The notes below the pieces were generated by a model, which saw nothing but the letters and a program-made list of their open reading frames with translations, was not told the DNA's origin and made no database searches. The translations under genes were made by a program, and so were the position numbers. Below, piece by piece: positions 42,777 through 50,630 of a stretch of 56,274 nt of DNA; position 1 is the first letter of the stretch, and every line of letters begins with the position of its first letter. The DNA comes from Desulfovibrio sp. (GTDB lineage: Bacteria > Desulfobacterota > Desulfovibrionia > Desulfovibrionales > Desulfovibrionaceae): positions 24,571 through 80,844 of the forward strand of contig NZ_JAAVBE010000028.1 in assembly GCF_014803725.1 (NCBI RefSeq), in the 5' to 3' direction.

Positions 42777-43946
42777 TCCGTCCAAAAAGTCGGCCCACTC
42801 CTGCATCATGCGGTGACGCTCGGGCAGGAACTCGGCGTGATTATACGCGGCGCGGACATGGTTCCTTTCGCCGTGGGCAAGCTGGCGTTCTATCCAGTCG
42901 CGATTATAGCCCAGCTCATTGAGGAGGATAGAGGCCATGCTCCGAAAGCCGTGGGGCACGATTTCCTCCTTGCCGAAGCCCATGGCGCGCAGAGCCACCA
43001 ACAAGGACTCCAGTGCGATGGGCTTGGTGTCGGTCCGCATGGAAGGGAAGAGGAAGCGTCCGTGCCCCGTATACAGCGAAAGCTCGTTGAGGATCGCCAG
43101 GCTCTGCCGCGCCAGCGGGACAATGTGGCGCTGCTTCATCTTCATCTTTGCAGCCGGGATGCGCCATTCCGCGTTTTCAAAATCTATTTCCGACCACTCG
43201 GCCGAGCGCAGCTCTCCGGGCCGCACGAAAAGAAGCGGCGCCAGTCGTAGCGCTGACTTGACGGGCAAAAAACCACCATAGGCGTCAATGGCGCGAAGAA
43301 GCTCGCCGATGCGCTTTCTGTCGGTAATGGTGGCCATGTGCCGGACGTTCACTTTCGGAAGCGCGCCCTGCAGCCCTTGGGTGATGTCATACTTGCAACG
43401 CCCGGTGGCGATGCCGTAGCGCAGGAGCTGCCCGCACAACTGCACGAGCCTGTGCGCGGTTTCCACGGCCCCGCTTTCCTCCACATGGCGCGCAGCCTTG
43501 AGGATGTCCGCCGGTTCGACCTCGGCAATATGCTTGCCGCCGAACACGGGGAAAACCTTTTTTTCAAACAGCGCGCGGACTTTTTTCCCATAGCTCGGCG
43601 CAAGCTGGCTCACATGCTTGTCGAACCACTCACGGCTGACAGCTTCAAAGGAGTCCGCCTCCCTGCTCAAAATGCTGGCCTTTGTGGCTTGCCTTTGGGC
43701 GCTGGGGTCGATGCCGTTTGCCAGCAGCCTCTTGGCTTCGTCCCGCCGCTGCCGGGCCTCTTTCAGGCCGATGGTGGGATAGGTGCCGAGGGAGATGCGC
43801 TTTTCCTTGCCCTGCACACGGTATTTCAAGCGCCACCACTTGCCGCCGCTGGGAGCAAGTTCCAGATACAGACCTTCGCCGTCAAACATTCGGACAGTCT
43901 TGCTTTGCGGCTTTGCAGCCCGTATGGCGGTATCGGTGAGGGGCAT
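42738..43946 (-). CDS. P4-type tyrosine recombinase (site-specific integrase)
   Basis: 402-aa integrase of the P4/CP4 family that inserts elements at tRNA genes. The start MPLTDTAIRAAKP is typical for this family; an N-terminal Arm-binding domain (GLYLELAPSGGKWWRLKYR, GTYPTIGLKEARQRRDEA) is followed by the catalytic domain with Arg in RPGELRSAEW (about 241), HGFRS (about 331) and the nucleophile Tyr in VRAAYNH (about 367). It looks intact. A TTG start 66 bases upstream is also possible. It lies 162 bases from tRNA-Met, just inside the right attachment repeat, and is transcribed away from it. Confidence 0.93.
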   Translation of the reverse strand: MPLTDTAIRAAKPQSKTVRMFDGEGLYLELAPSGGKWWRLKYRVQGKEKRISLGTYPTIGLKEARQRRDEAKRLLANGIDPSAQRQATKASILSREADSFEAVSREWFDKHVSQLAPSYGKKVRALFEKKVFPVFGGKHIAEVEPADILKAARHVEESGAVETAHRLVQLCGQLLRYGIATGRCKYDITQGLQGALPKVNVRHMATITDRKRIGELLRAIDAYGGFLPVKSALRLAPLLFVRPGELRSAEWSEIDFENAEWRIPAAKMKMKQRHIVPLARQSLAILNELSLYTGHGRFLFPSMRTDTKPIALESLLVALRAMGFGKEEIVPHGFRSMASILLNELGYNRDWIERQLAHGERNHVRAAYNHAEFLPERHRMMQEWADFLDGLRSTISLPAKRG

Positions 43947-43994
43947 GGGGGCAACACTTCGACGGAGTTTTATGTTGCCCCCAGACTTGCCCCC
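43947..43994. promoter_or_regulatory. Candidate integrase arm/operator sites
   Basis: A perfect 9-bp inverted repeat GGGGGCAAC (43947-43955) / GTTGCCCCC (43974-43982) abuts the integrase start codon, and a second TTGCCCC lies at 43988-43994. TTGCCCC-type motifs also occur at the left end (20038-20055). They may be Arm-type binding sites or an integrase autoregulatory operator. Confidence 0.45.
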
Positions 43995-44055
43995 AAAAGT
44001 GGTGGATGTCAACCCACCTCAAGCGACCACATTGGAGAACATATCCAAGAAAAAC

Positions 44056-44121
44056 CGAAGTCCCGCAAGGCTTTTCACACCTTGCGGGACTTCGCTGTTC
44101 CAAGAAATGGTGGGCCCACCA
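44056..44121. repeat. Right attachment-site repeat, overlapping tRNA-Met 3' end
   Basis: 44056-44112 is identical to 19911-19967. It holds the tRNA terminator hairpin (CGAAGTCCCGCAAGG paired with its complement; followed on the minus strand by TTTTT) and the first bases of the tRNA acceptor end, including the encoded CCA. It is the tRNA-proximal attachment site of the island. Confidence 0.8.
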
Positions 44122-44183
44122 GGACTCGAACCTGGGACTTGCCGGTTATGAGCCGGAGGCTCTACCAACTGAGCTATAGGCCC
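44108..44183 (-). tRNA. tRNA-Met (anticodon CAT)
   Basis: 76-base gene on the minus strand with encoded CCA. Acceptor arm GGGCCTA pairs with the 3' strand TGGGCCC (one G-U pair), D-arm GCTCAGTTGG and T-arm GGTTCGAGTCC are normal, and the anticodon loop reads CTCATAA. A base-paired position 1 argues against an initiator; elongator Met is likeliest, though CAT could be an Ile tRNA modified to lysidine. It is intact and serves as the integration target of the island. Confidence 0.92.
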
Positions 44184-44255
44184 CGCAGTTCCTTACGGCG
44201 CGGGCTCTCCGCTGTCAAGGAGCGCCGGGCGCGGGAGCGTCGCGCCGCTCCCGGG

Positions 44256-44579
44256 CTAGGCTTCCTCGCCGGTCTCACCCAGGTATTTCAGCACCTCGTA
44301 GTGCACATGGTCGAGGATGTCGGTGAGCTTGCCCACACATTCGTCGCCCACCGCCTTGCCGAGCAGGGAGGAGAGAAAGGCCGCGCGACGCGCGTTGACG
44401 AGCGCCTTATAGCCCTCCTCGTCGTTTTTGGGCAGCGCGTCGAGGCTTTCCTGAAATTGCCTGAGCTCTTCCTCGGCGAGGTTCTTGATGGGCTCCGCCA
44501 CGCCGTCGATGGAGACGATGCCGTCGCGCACCTCCAGCATGACGGGCTTGCCGCGCACTTCACCGATGCAGACTTCCAT
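44256..44579 (-). CDS. Hypothetical protein (107 aa) between two tRNA genes
   Basis: Soluble acidic protein; starts MEVCIGEVRGKPVML at the ATG ending at 44579, preceded by GGGAGG. A beta-rich N-terminus (about 1-30) is followed by an alpha-helical part. No motif I recognise, no signal or membrane segment. The frame stays open past the start into tRNA-Ser, but that extension is not a gene. It lies between tRNA-Ser and tRNA-Met, all on the minus strand. Confidence 0.7.
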   Translation of the reverse strand: MEVCIGEVRGKPVMLEVRDGIVSIDGVAEPIKNLAEEELRQFQESLDALPKNDEEGYKALVNARRAAFLSSLLGKAVGDECVGKLTDILDHVHYEVLKYLGETGEEA

Positions 44580-44630
44580 ACGCCCTCCCGCGCGGCCCGC
44601 CCCGGCGAGCCCGGGCGCACCGCGCTGATG

Positions 44631-44663
44631 AAAAAGGCTCCCGGCTGCGACCGGCCGGGAGCC
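44631..44663 (-). terminator. Terminator of tRNA-Ser
   Basis: On the minus strand a perfect 10-bp stem GGCTCCCGGC / GCCGGGAGCC with an 8-base loop, followed by TTTTT. It begins 15 bases past the tRNA 3' end. Confidence 0.88.
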
Positions 44664-44677
44664 TGGAAAACTTCCTG

Positions 44678-44771
44678 TGGCGGAGGGGGTGGGATTCGAA
44701 CCCACGTACCGGTTACTCACCGATAACTCGATTTCGAGTCGAGCGCGTTACGGCCGCTTCGCTACCCCTCC
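44678..44771 (-). tRNA. tRNA-Ser (anticodon CGA)
   Basis: 94-base minus-strand gene with encoded CCA. The acceptor GGAGGGG pairs with CCCCTCC, discriminator G fits serine, the anticodon loop CTCGAAA gives CGA, and a long variable arm is present, as expected for Ser. T-arm GGTTCGAATCC is normal. Confidence 0.94.
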
Positions 44772-44857
44772 GGCCGCTGGCGGGAGCGCCGCCAGTGGAG
44801 AGACTGTTTAGCCCATCTTGGCGCAAATGGCAATCCGCGGCGCCGTTTGCCCAAAGC

Positions 44858-46111
44858 CTAGCCGGAGCGGCCCCGCGAGCGCCCGCCCCGGGCCGCGTGT
44901 CCCGCGCCCTTGCCAGGCGCATGCTTGCGCAGCGTGGCCTTGCGCTTGGCGGTGCGCATATCCACGGCCTTTTTGCCTGCGGTGGCGTTGCCCCCCCCGG
45001 CCCTGGCCGCCCCCCTCGAGGCGGTGACGCGGCCCTGCGGCTTCTTGCCGTAGGCCGCCCTTGCCTTGGTGGCCTGACGGCTTTGAGCGTACTTGCCGAG
45101 CAGGCTCCGCTCCCGGTCCGGGGACGCCTTGGGAGCCCGGGCATAGGCGCGGTGCGGCCTGAGCAGCCCGGCGTCGCGCGCGGTCTTGCGCACGTCGATG
45201 CGCCTGGCGTCCACGGGCAGGCCGTCCAGCGCCGCCGTCACGGAGACGGCCTGGTTTTCGCAGACGAGGAAGCCCGCGTCCAAAAGACGGCACGCCTCGG
45301 CGCCGCGCGCGTACATGTCGGGCGCGCCCATGATGACCGCCAAAAGCCGCCGGCCGTTCTTGCTGGCCGTGAACACCATGTTGTAGCCCGAGGCCCGGAT
45401 CCAGCCGGTCTTGAGGCCGTCCGCGCCGGGATACTGCCCGAGCAGCGGGTTCTTGTTCCACGTGGTCTGGCCGGCATGAGTGAGAAGGCGCGTATTGTGC
45501 AGCTCGAGCGCGTCCGGGTGGCTTTTCAGGTAGGCCCGTGCCAGCGTCAGCATGTCGCGCGCCGTGGTGCGCTGGCCGGCCGCGGGCAGCCCGTGCGGAT
45601 TGAGGAAGAGGCTGTCGTTCATGCCGAGCGCGCGCGCCCGGACATTCATCATATTCACGAAAGCGGGCACCGAGCCGCCCACGAATTCGGCCACCGCGTG
45701 GCTCGCGTCATTGCCCGAGGAAACGGCCATGCCGAGCAAAAGCCGGCCCAGCGGGACCGTCTCGTGGCGCGAGAGGCCCATGCGCGAGCCGCCCGTGGCC
45801 GCCGCAGCCGGGCTCACGGTGACGGGCGTGTCGGCATTGGCGTGGCCCTCGCTGATGTGGTCGAGCGCGAGATACATGGAGAGGATCTTGGTGAGCGATG
45901 CCGGGGGGATGGGCTCGTCCGCGTTCTGCTCGAAGAGGATGGCGTCATGGTCGAGGTCATAGACCATGGCCGAGCACACGCCCACCGGGCTCGCCGGGAG
46001 CACCTGCGGCGCGGCGTGGGCGCCCGCGGGCGCCAGCAGAAAGAGCAGGAGGATGAGGGCGCGCAAGGGGCGCGAAAAACGGCATTGACGGAAAAGACGC
46101 GACAGCGGCAT
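44858..46111 (-). CDS. D-alanyl-D-alanine carboxypeptidase (DacA/PBP5-like) with basic tail
   Basis: Penicillin-binding protein of peptidase family S11 that trims peptidoglycan stem peptides in the periplasm. Starting at the ATG ending at 46111 (AAAGGA upstream) gives a signal peptide (PLRALILLLFLLAPAGAHA). Catalytic motifs are the nucleophile Ser in ASLTK, SGN in AVSSGNDAS and KTG in LKTGWIRA. The S11 domain ends near residue 290; the last about 110 residues are strongly basic and Ala/Arg/Lys/Gly-rich, not the usual PBP5 C-terminal domain with amphipathic anchor. 417 aa. Confidence 0.92.
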   Translation of the reverse strand: MPLSRLFRQCRFSRPLRALILLLFLLAPAGAHAAPQVLPASPVGVCSAMVYDLDHDAILFEQNADEPIPPASLTKILSMYLALDHISEGHANADTPVTVSPAAAATGGSRMGLSRHETVPLGRLLLGMAVSSGNDASHAVAEFVGGSVPAFVNMMNVRARALGMNDSLFLNPHGLPAAGQRTTARDMLTLARAYLKSHPDALELHNTRLLTHAGQTTWNKNPLLGQYPGADGLKTGWIRASGYNMVFTASKNGRRLLAVIMGAPDMYARGAEACRLLDAGFLVCENQAVSVTAALDGLPVDARRIDVRKTARDAGLLRPHRAYARAPKASPDRERSLLGKYAQSRQATKARAAYGKKPQGRVTASRGAARAGGGNATAGKKAVDMRTAKRKATLRKHAPGKGAGHAARGGRSRGRSG

Positions 46112-46476
46112 GGCGATCCTTTGCTGGAATGACGGCCCGCCCGCAAGGCCAGAGATGCTTTGCTTCCGTTTACGCCATTCCGCGCATGCTGGCAAGCGAA
46201 AAGGCCGAAAATGCCGACACGCGGCGCTCGGGGGCGCACGCGCCCTTGACGGCTCCGGGATGGGCCTTAGCTTGTTCCCTCCGGGCGCCCCACGCTCCCG
46301 GCCGCGTTTTGCGGCCATTTCCGGCCCTTGCGGCATTGCCTTTTCCCCTGAAAAGCGGCACTATCAGCGCCGCATTTCCGTGCCCTGCCGGCACAGGCCC
46401 CCGTGCCCCCTCCCGCCAGCCCCGGGGCGGGGCCGGCCTTCGGCAGCCCCGCCGGCGCCAGACCAACGAGGCAACC
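46112..46476. other. Divergent intergenic region (dacA-like / ctp)
   Basis: 365 bases between divergent start codons. It is GC-rich with scattered short inverted repeats. I find no promoter I can defend and no gene on either strand. Confidence 0.5.
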
Positions 46477-47892
46477 ATGCGCGTTTTCGCCCCCACCTGC
46501 CTTTTCGTGTTCCTGCTCCTCCTTTGCGGCTGCGGCGCCCAGGCCGCGCCGGGGCCCGATGCCGCGGCCCCCCAGAGCGGCAAGGACGCGGCCAAGAGCC
46601 AGAAAGAACAGGCCCGCGACCAGGCCAGGGAAAAGCTCAACAAGTATGACGCCGCGCGCCGCTTCAGCCAGGTGCTCGACCTCGTGGAGCGCAACTACGT
46701 CAAGGACGTGACCCAGTCCGAGCTCATCAACGGCGCCCTCAAGGGCATGCTCCAGGGGCTGGACCCGCACTCCACCTTCATGACCTCGGACGAATACAAG
46801 GAAATGCAGGAGACCACCTCCGGCGAGTTCTTCGGCGTGGGCATCGAGATTTCGCTGGAGAACGGCCAGGTCATCGTGGTCACGCCCATCGAGGACACGC
46901 CCGCCTTCCGCGCCGGGCTCCAGCCGGGCGACGTGATCCTCTCCATCGACGGCCAGCCCGCGCAGGAGCTCTCGCTGCAGGAGGTCGTCTCGCGCATCCG
47001 CGGCGCCAAGGGCAGCGAGGTGGAGCTCACCATCCTCCATAGCAATGCCAAGACCCCGCAGACCGTGCGCATCACGCGCGACGCCATCCCGCTCATCAGC
47101 GTCAAGTCCAAGCAGCTTGAGGACGGCTATTACTGGGTGCGCCTCACGCGCTTTTCCGAGCGCACCACCGAGGAGCTCAAGGAGGCGCTCAAGCAGGCCC
47201 AGAAGGAAAGCAAGGCCGCTGGCGGCATCAAGGGCATCGTGCTCGATTTGCGCAACAATCCGGGCGGCCTGCTGGACCAGGCCGTGAGCGTGTCCGACAC
47301 CTTCCTCGACAACGGCACCATCGTGTCCATCAAGGGCCGCGACGACGGCGCCCAGCGCACCTATTCCGCGCGCAGGCAGGCCGACGACATCGACGTGCCC
47401 ATGGTGGTGCTCGTCAACGCGGGCTCGGCCTCGGCCTCGGAAATCGTGGCCGGCGCCCTGCGCGACCAGAAGCGCGCGCCCATCCTCGGCGAGCGCTCCT
47501 TCGGCAAGGGTTCGGTGCAGAACATCATCCCGCTGGCTGACGGCTCGGGCCTCAAGCTCACGGTGGCCCTCTACTACACGCCCAACGGCAGCTCCATCCA
47601 GGCCGAGGGCATCGTGCCGGACTTCGAGGTGGTCTTCGAGCCGCCGCACGCCGAAGACAAGGACAATCCCCGCCTGCTCCTGCGCGAGCAGGATCTCAAC
47701 CGCCACCTTGAAAACAGCAAGGGCAAGCCCGCCAAGGGCAAGGCGGCCAAGGACGAGGGCAAGGAACAGCTGGCCCGCGACAACCAGCTGCGCATGGGCC
47801 TGCAAATGGTCAAGAGCCTGCCGCGCCTTCAGGAATTGCAGAAGCCGCAGGCCAAGGCCGATACGCAGGCCAAGGCGGAGCCTGCGAAGTAG
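46477..47892 (+). CDS. C-terminal processing peptidase (S41 family, CtpA/Prc-like)
   Basis: 471-aa envelope protease. A lipoprotein-like signal ends in LLLCGC (lipobox-like, Cys at about residue 19), so it is probably lipid-anchored in the periplasm. A PDZ domain (GVGIEISLENGQ..., LQPGDVILSIDG) precedes the S41 core with the nucleophile Ser in GSASASEIV (about 320) and the Lys in GKGSVQ (about 345). The Lys/Ala/Pro-rich tail is low-complexity. The ATG at 46477 is chosen because it begins the signal peptide and has a weak GAGG upstream. It is followed 9 bases later by proC. Confidence 0.94.
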   Translation: MRVFAPTCLFVFLLLLCGCGAQAAPGPDAAAPQSGKDAAKSQKEQARDQAREKLNKYDAARRFSQVLDLVERNYVKDVTQSELINGALKGMLQGLDPHSTFMTSDEYKEMQETTSGEFFGVGIEISLENGQVIVVTPIEDTPAFRAGLQPGDVILSIDGQPAQELSLQEVVSRIRGAKGSEVELTILHSNAKTPQTVRITRDAIPLISVKSKQLEDGYYWVRLTRFSERTTEELKEALKQAQKESKAAGGIKGIVLDLRNNPGGLLDQAVSVSDTFLDNGTIVSIKGRDDGAQRTYSARRQADDIDVPMVVLVNAGSASASEIVAGALRDQKRAPILGERSFGKGSVQNIIPLADGSGLKLTVALYYTPNGSSIQAEGIVPDFEVVFEPPHAEDKDNPRLLLREQDLNRHLENSKGKPAKGKAAKDEGKEQLARDNQLRMGLQMVKSLPRLQELQKPQAKADTQAKAEPAK

Positions 47893-47901
47893 GGGGACGG
47901 C

Positions 47902-48738
47902 ATGACGACCTTGGGCGCCCTTTTGCCGGCGCATCTCGGCGGGAAACTGCGCATCGGCTGCATCGGCAGCGGCCGCATGGGCGGCGCCCTGCTCTCTGGG
48001 TTCGCGGCCCTGAAGCTGCCGGAGCTTTCGCTCTGCGCATACAACCGCAGCCCGGAAAAGCTCGAGCCGTTCAAGGCGCTCGGCGTCGAGGCCATGCCCG
48101 GCGTAGCGGCCACGGCGGAACAGGCGGACCTGCTCCTCATCGCGGTCAAGCCCTATCAGGTGGCCGAGGTGCTGGCCGCGGCGCGGGGGCATATCCGGCC
48201 CGGGACGCTCGTGCTCTCCATCGCCGCAGGCGTGAGCCTCGCGCGGCTCGCGGCCGAGGTGGATCAGGGCGTGGCCGTGGCCCGCTGCATGCCGACGACC
48301 ACGGCCCTCGTGGGCAAGGGCGTCTTCGCCTTCTGCTTCAGGGCCGACGCCGAGGAATGGCGGGCGCCTGTGCTGGCGCTTTTCGGGCAGATGGGCGTCT
48401 GCCTCGAGCTCGCCGAGGGCAAGTTCACCGACTTTTCCGCGCTCATCGGCGCCGGGCCGGCCTATGTGTTCGCCATGATGCAGGGCCTCGTGCAGGCGGG
48501 CATCACCCTGGGCTTTCCGCAGGATGCGTCGCGGCGCATGGTGGGCGCGCTCTTTGCCGGCTGCGCGGCGCTGGCCGAGGCGGAGGCGGCGCCGCTCATC
48601 CAGTTGCGCGACGATGTGTGCTCCCCGGGCGGCCTCACCATCGCGGGCGTCAATGTGCTCGACCGCGCCGGGCTTTCGGGCCTTATCGTGGACGCGGTGC
48701 TCGCCGCGCAGAAGCGCGGCCGCGAGATGGAGAGCTGA
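47902..48738 (+). CDS. proC: Pyrroline-5-carboxylate reductase
   Basis: Last step of proline synthesis: reduces P5C with NAD(P)H. Rossmann motif IGCIGSGRMGGALLSGF at about residues 17-33, VKPYQVAEVL, ARCMPTTTALVGKG, and the C-terminal SPGGLTIAGVNVLDRAGLSGL with the substrate-binding residues. 278 aa is normal. GGGGGA precedes the ATG. It is cotranscribed with ctp and the small TIGR04076 gene. Confidence 0.95.
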   Translation: MTTLGALLPAHLGGKLRIGCIGSGRMGGALLSGFAALKLPELSLCAYNRSPEKLEPFKALGVEAMPGVAATAEQADLLLIAVKPYQVAEVLAAARGHIRPGTLVLSIAAGVSLARLAAEVDQGVAVARCMPTTTALVGKGVFAFCFRADAEEWRAPVLALFGQMGVCLELAEGKFTDFSALIGAGPAYVFAMMQGLVQAGITLGFPQDASRRMVGALFAGCAALAEAEAAPLIQLRDDVCSPGGLTIAGVNVLDRAGLSGLIVDAVLAAQKRGREMES

Positions 48739-48749
48739 GTGGTCACAGT

Positions 48750-49088
48750 ATGAAAAAGGTCAAGATCACGGTGCTCAAAACCACCTTTCAGGACGACCTG
48801 GCCAAAGAATACGGCGTGGACGGCCTCGGACCGTGCCCCATGCACCGGGCCGGAGAGGTCTATTTCGGCGATTACGCCAAGCCCGCCGGCCTCTGCGACG
48901 AGGCGTGGAAGGCCATCTACCAGTACGCCTTCGCGCTGGCCCACGGCGCGCCGGAAAAGCTGTGGTACTACGGGGACTGGATGAAGACCCCGGGCACGGC
49001 CATTTGCAGCTGCAACGACGGCATCCGGCCCGTCATCTTCAAGCTCGAGGTGACGGACGAGGAGGCCGTGCCCCCGGCCGCGCCGTAG
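48750..49088 (+). CDS. TIGR04076 family protein (core copy)
   Basis: 112-aa member of the same family as the two island genes at 34020 and 34405. MKKVKITVLKTTF is the family start, and CSCNDGIRPVIFKLE its C-terminal block. It lacks the FPCAWAW Cys and has AWKAIYQYAF instead. It is separated by 11 bases from proC. No function is established. Together with the next gene, an iron-sulfur flavodoxin, it hints at a redox role. Confidence 0.82.
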   Translation: MKKVKITVLKTTFQDDLAKEYGVDGLGPCPMHRAGEVYFGDYAKPAGLCDEAWKAIYQYAFALAHGAPEKLWYYGDWMKTPGTAICSCNDGIRPVIFKLEVTDEEAVPPAAP

Positions 49089-49128
49089 AAAGGGCGCCCG
49101 CGCGTCCATCACAAACGCCGGAGAAGCC

Positions 49129-49920
49129 ATGCGCCGCTCCACGCTCCGCCTTCTTTCCTTCAGCCCCTGCGGGGGCACCGCCGAGGTCAACCGGGCCCTC
49201 GCCCGCGATGTGGACGCCGAACCCCTCGTGCACGACTGCACCCGCGCCGGCGTGGAACAGGCCGTCACCGCCTGCGGGCCGGACGATCTCGTGTTCCTCG
49301 CCTTCCCGGTCTACGGCGGCAGGATGCCGCGAAACATCGACAAGGTATTCCGGCATATCGAGGGCAACGGCGCCCGCTGCGCCCTCGTTGCCGTCTACGG
49401 CAACCGCGAATTTGAGGGAGCGTTGCTCGACCTCTTCGCCGCGGCCGTGAACAAGGGCTTCAGGCCTGCCGCCGCCGTGGCGGCCATTGCGCAGCACTCC
49501 CTCGCGCCGCAGGTGGCTGCCGGGCGCCCTGATGCGGAAGACCGGGAAAAGCTGGCAGCCTTCGGCTGCCGCATCGTGGAGGCCATGCGGGCCGGCGCGG
49601 TGCTTGAGAAGGCGCCCGGAGCCTGGCCGGAATGGAAGCCCCCCAAGGGGGCCAGTCTCTTCCCGGTCATGGACAGGCAAAAATGCGTGGCCTGCGGCCA
49701 GTGCGCGGCCGTGTGCCCGGCCGGCTCCATCCCCACGGACGACCCGGCGGCCACAGATACGGAAACGTGCATCGTGTGCGCGGCCTGCGCCAAGTATTGC
49801 CCCACCGGCGCGCGCCAGATGGGTACGCCGGAAAGCCGGGAAAAGCTGGCGCACCGTCTGGCGACAGTCGCTTCCCTCCGCAGGGAGCCCGAACTCTGGC
49901 TCGGGGAGTCTGCTCGGTAA
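49129..49920 (+). CDS. Flavodoxin-ferredoxin fusion (EFR1-type 4Fe-4S protein)
   Basis: 263-aa cytoplasmic electron-transfer protein. N-terminal flavodoxin-like domain (SPCGGTAEVNRALA as the flavin phosphate loop; FPVYGGRMPRNIDKVF) to about residue 165, then two [4Fe-4S] clusters, CVACGQCAAVCP and CIVCAACAKYCP. EFR1 proteins are common in anaerobes; the partner enzymes are unknown. It follows the TIGR04076 gene by 40 bases. A bidirectional terminator follows. Confidence 0.88.
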   Translation: MRRSTLRLLSFSPCGGTAEVNRALARDVDAEPLVHDCTRAGVEQAVTACGPDDLVFLAFPVYGGRMPRNIDKVFRHIEGNGARCALVAVYGNREFEGALLDLFAAAVNKGFRPAAAVAAIAQHSLAPQVAAGRPDAEDREKLAAFGCRIVEAMRAGAVLEKAPGAWPEWKPPKGASLFPVMDRQKCVACGQCAAVCPAGSIPTDDPAATDTETCIVCAACAKYCPTGARQMGTPESREKLAHRLATVASLRREPELWLGESAR

Positions 49921-49963
49921 GGGGATTTTCCGGCACTGGGTCTTTATTGGTGCCACACCGATG

Positions 49964-50001
49964 AAAAAGGCTGCCGGGTTTTCACGCCCGGCAGCCTTTT
50001 T
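49964..50001. terminator. Bidirectional terminator
   Basis: AAAAAGGCTGCCGGG (49964-49978) pairs with CCCGGCAGCCTTTTT (49987-50001). It lies between convergent transcripts (EFR1 gene on plus, pdxT on minus) and can end both. Confidence 0.9.
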
Positions 50002-50023
50002 GTATCGGAAGTGGCAAGGGGCG

Positions 50024-50629
50024 CTAGGCCGCGCCCGTGCAGATGTCGAGAAAATAGCGGTGGAAGCGCGTGTCTGGCGTGAGCTCCGGGTGGAAGGAGG
50101 TGGCGAGGATGCGCCCCTCGCGCACGGCCACGGCGCGGTCGGCGCCGTCCATCTCCACGCGGGCGAGCACTTCCACCCCGGGGCCGGTGGCAAGGATGAC
50201 CGGCGCGCGGATGAACACCGCGGGCATGGGCTCGGGCCCGAGCGCGGGGATGGCGAGATCCGCCTCGAAGCTGTCCACCTGCCGGCCGAAGGCGTTGCGG
50301 CGCACCGTGGCGTCCAGCACGCCGAGGCGCGGCTGCTCCGAGCCCTCGATGTGCCGGCAGAGCAGGATGAGCCCTGCGCAACTGCCGTACACCGGCATAC
50401 CGCCCTCGATGCGCGCGCGCAGGGGCTCCATGATGCCGAGGTCCACGAGCAGCTTGCCCATGGTGGTGCTTTCGCCGCCCGGGATGACCATGGCGCCGAT
50501 GCCGTCCATATCCTTGAGCTGGCGCACCTCGCGCGTGGGCGCGCCCAGCTTTTCGAGCGCGGCCACATGCTCGCGGAAGGCCCCCTGCAGGGCGAGCACG
50601 CCCACGAGGGGGCACTTCTCCTTCGCCAT
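50024..50629 (-). CDS. pdxT: Pyridoxal 5'-phosphate synthase glutaminase subunit PdxT
   Basis: Class I glutamine amidotransferase supplying ammonia to PdxS for vitamin B6 synthesis. The catalytic Cys is in YGSCAG (residue 84), and the His and Glu are in SFHPELTPD near the C-terminus. GVLALQGAFREHVAAL and IPGGESTTMGKL are family blocks. 201 aa. It lies 1 base after pdxS. Confidence 0.96.
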   Translation of the reverse strand: MAKEKCPLVGVLALQGAFREHVAALEKLGAPTREVRQLKDMDGIGAMVIPGGESTTMGKLLVDLGIMEPLRARIEGGMPVYGSCAGLILLCRHIEGSEQPRLGVLDATVRRNAFGRQVDSFEADLAIPALGPEPMPAVFIRAPVILATGPGVEVLARVEMDGADRAVAVREGRILATSFHPELTPDTRFHRYFLDICTGAA

Positions 50630-50630
50630 C

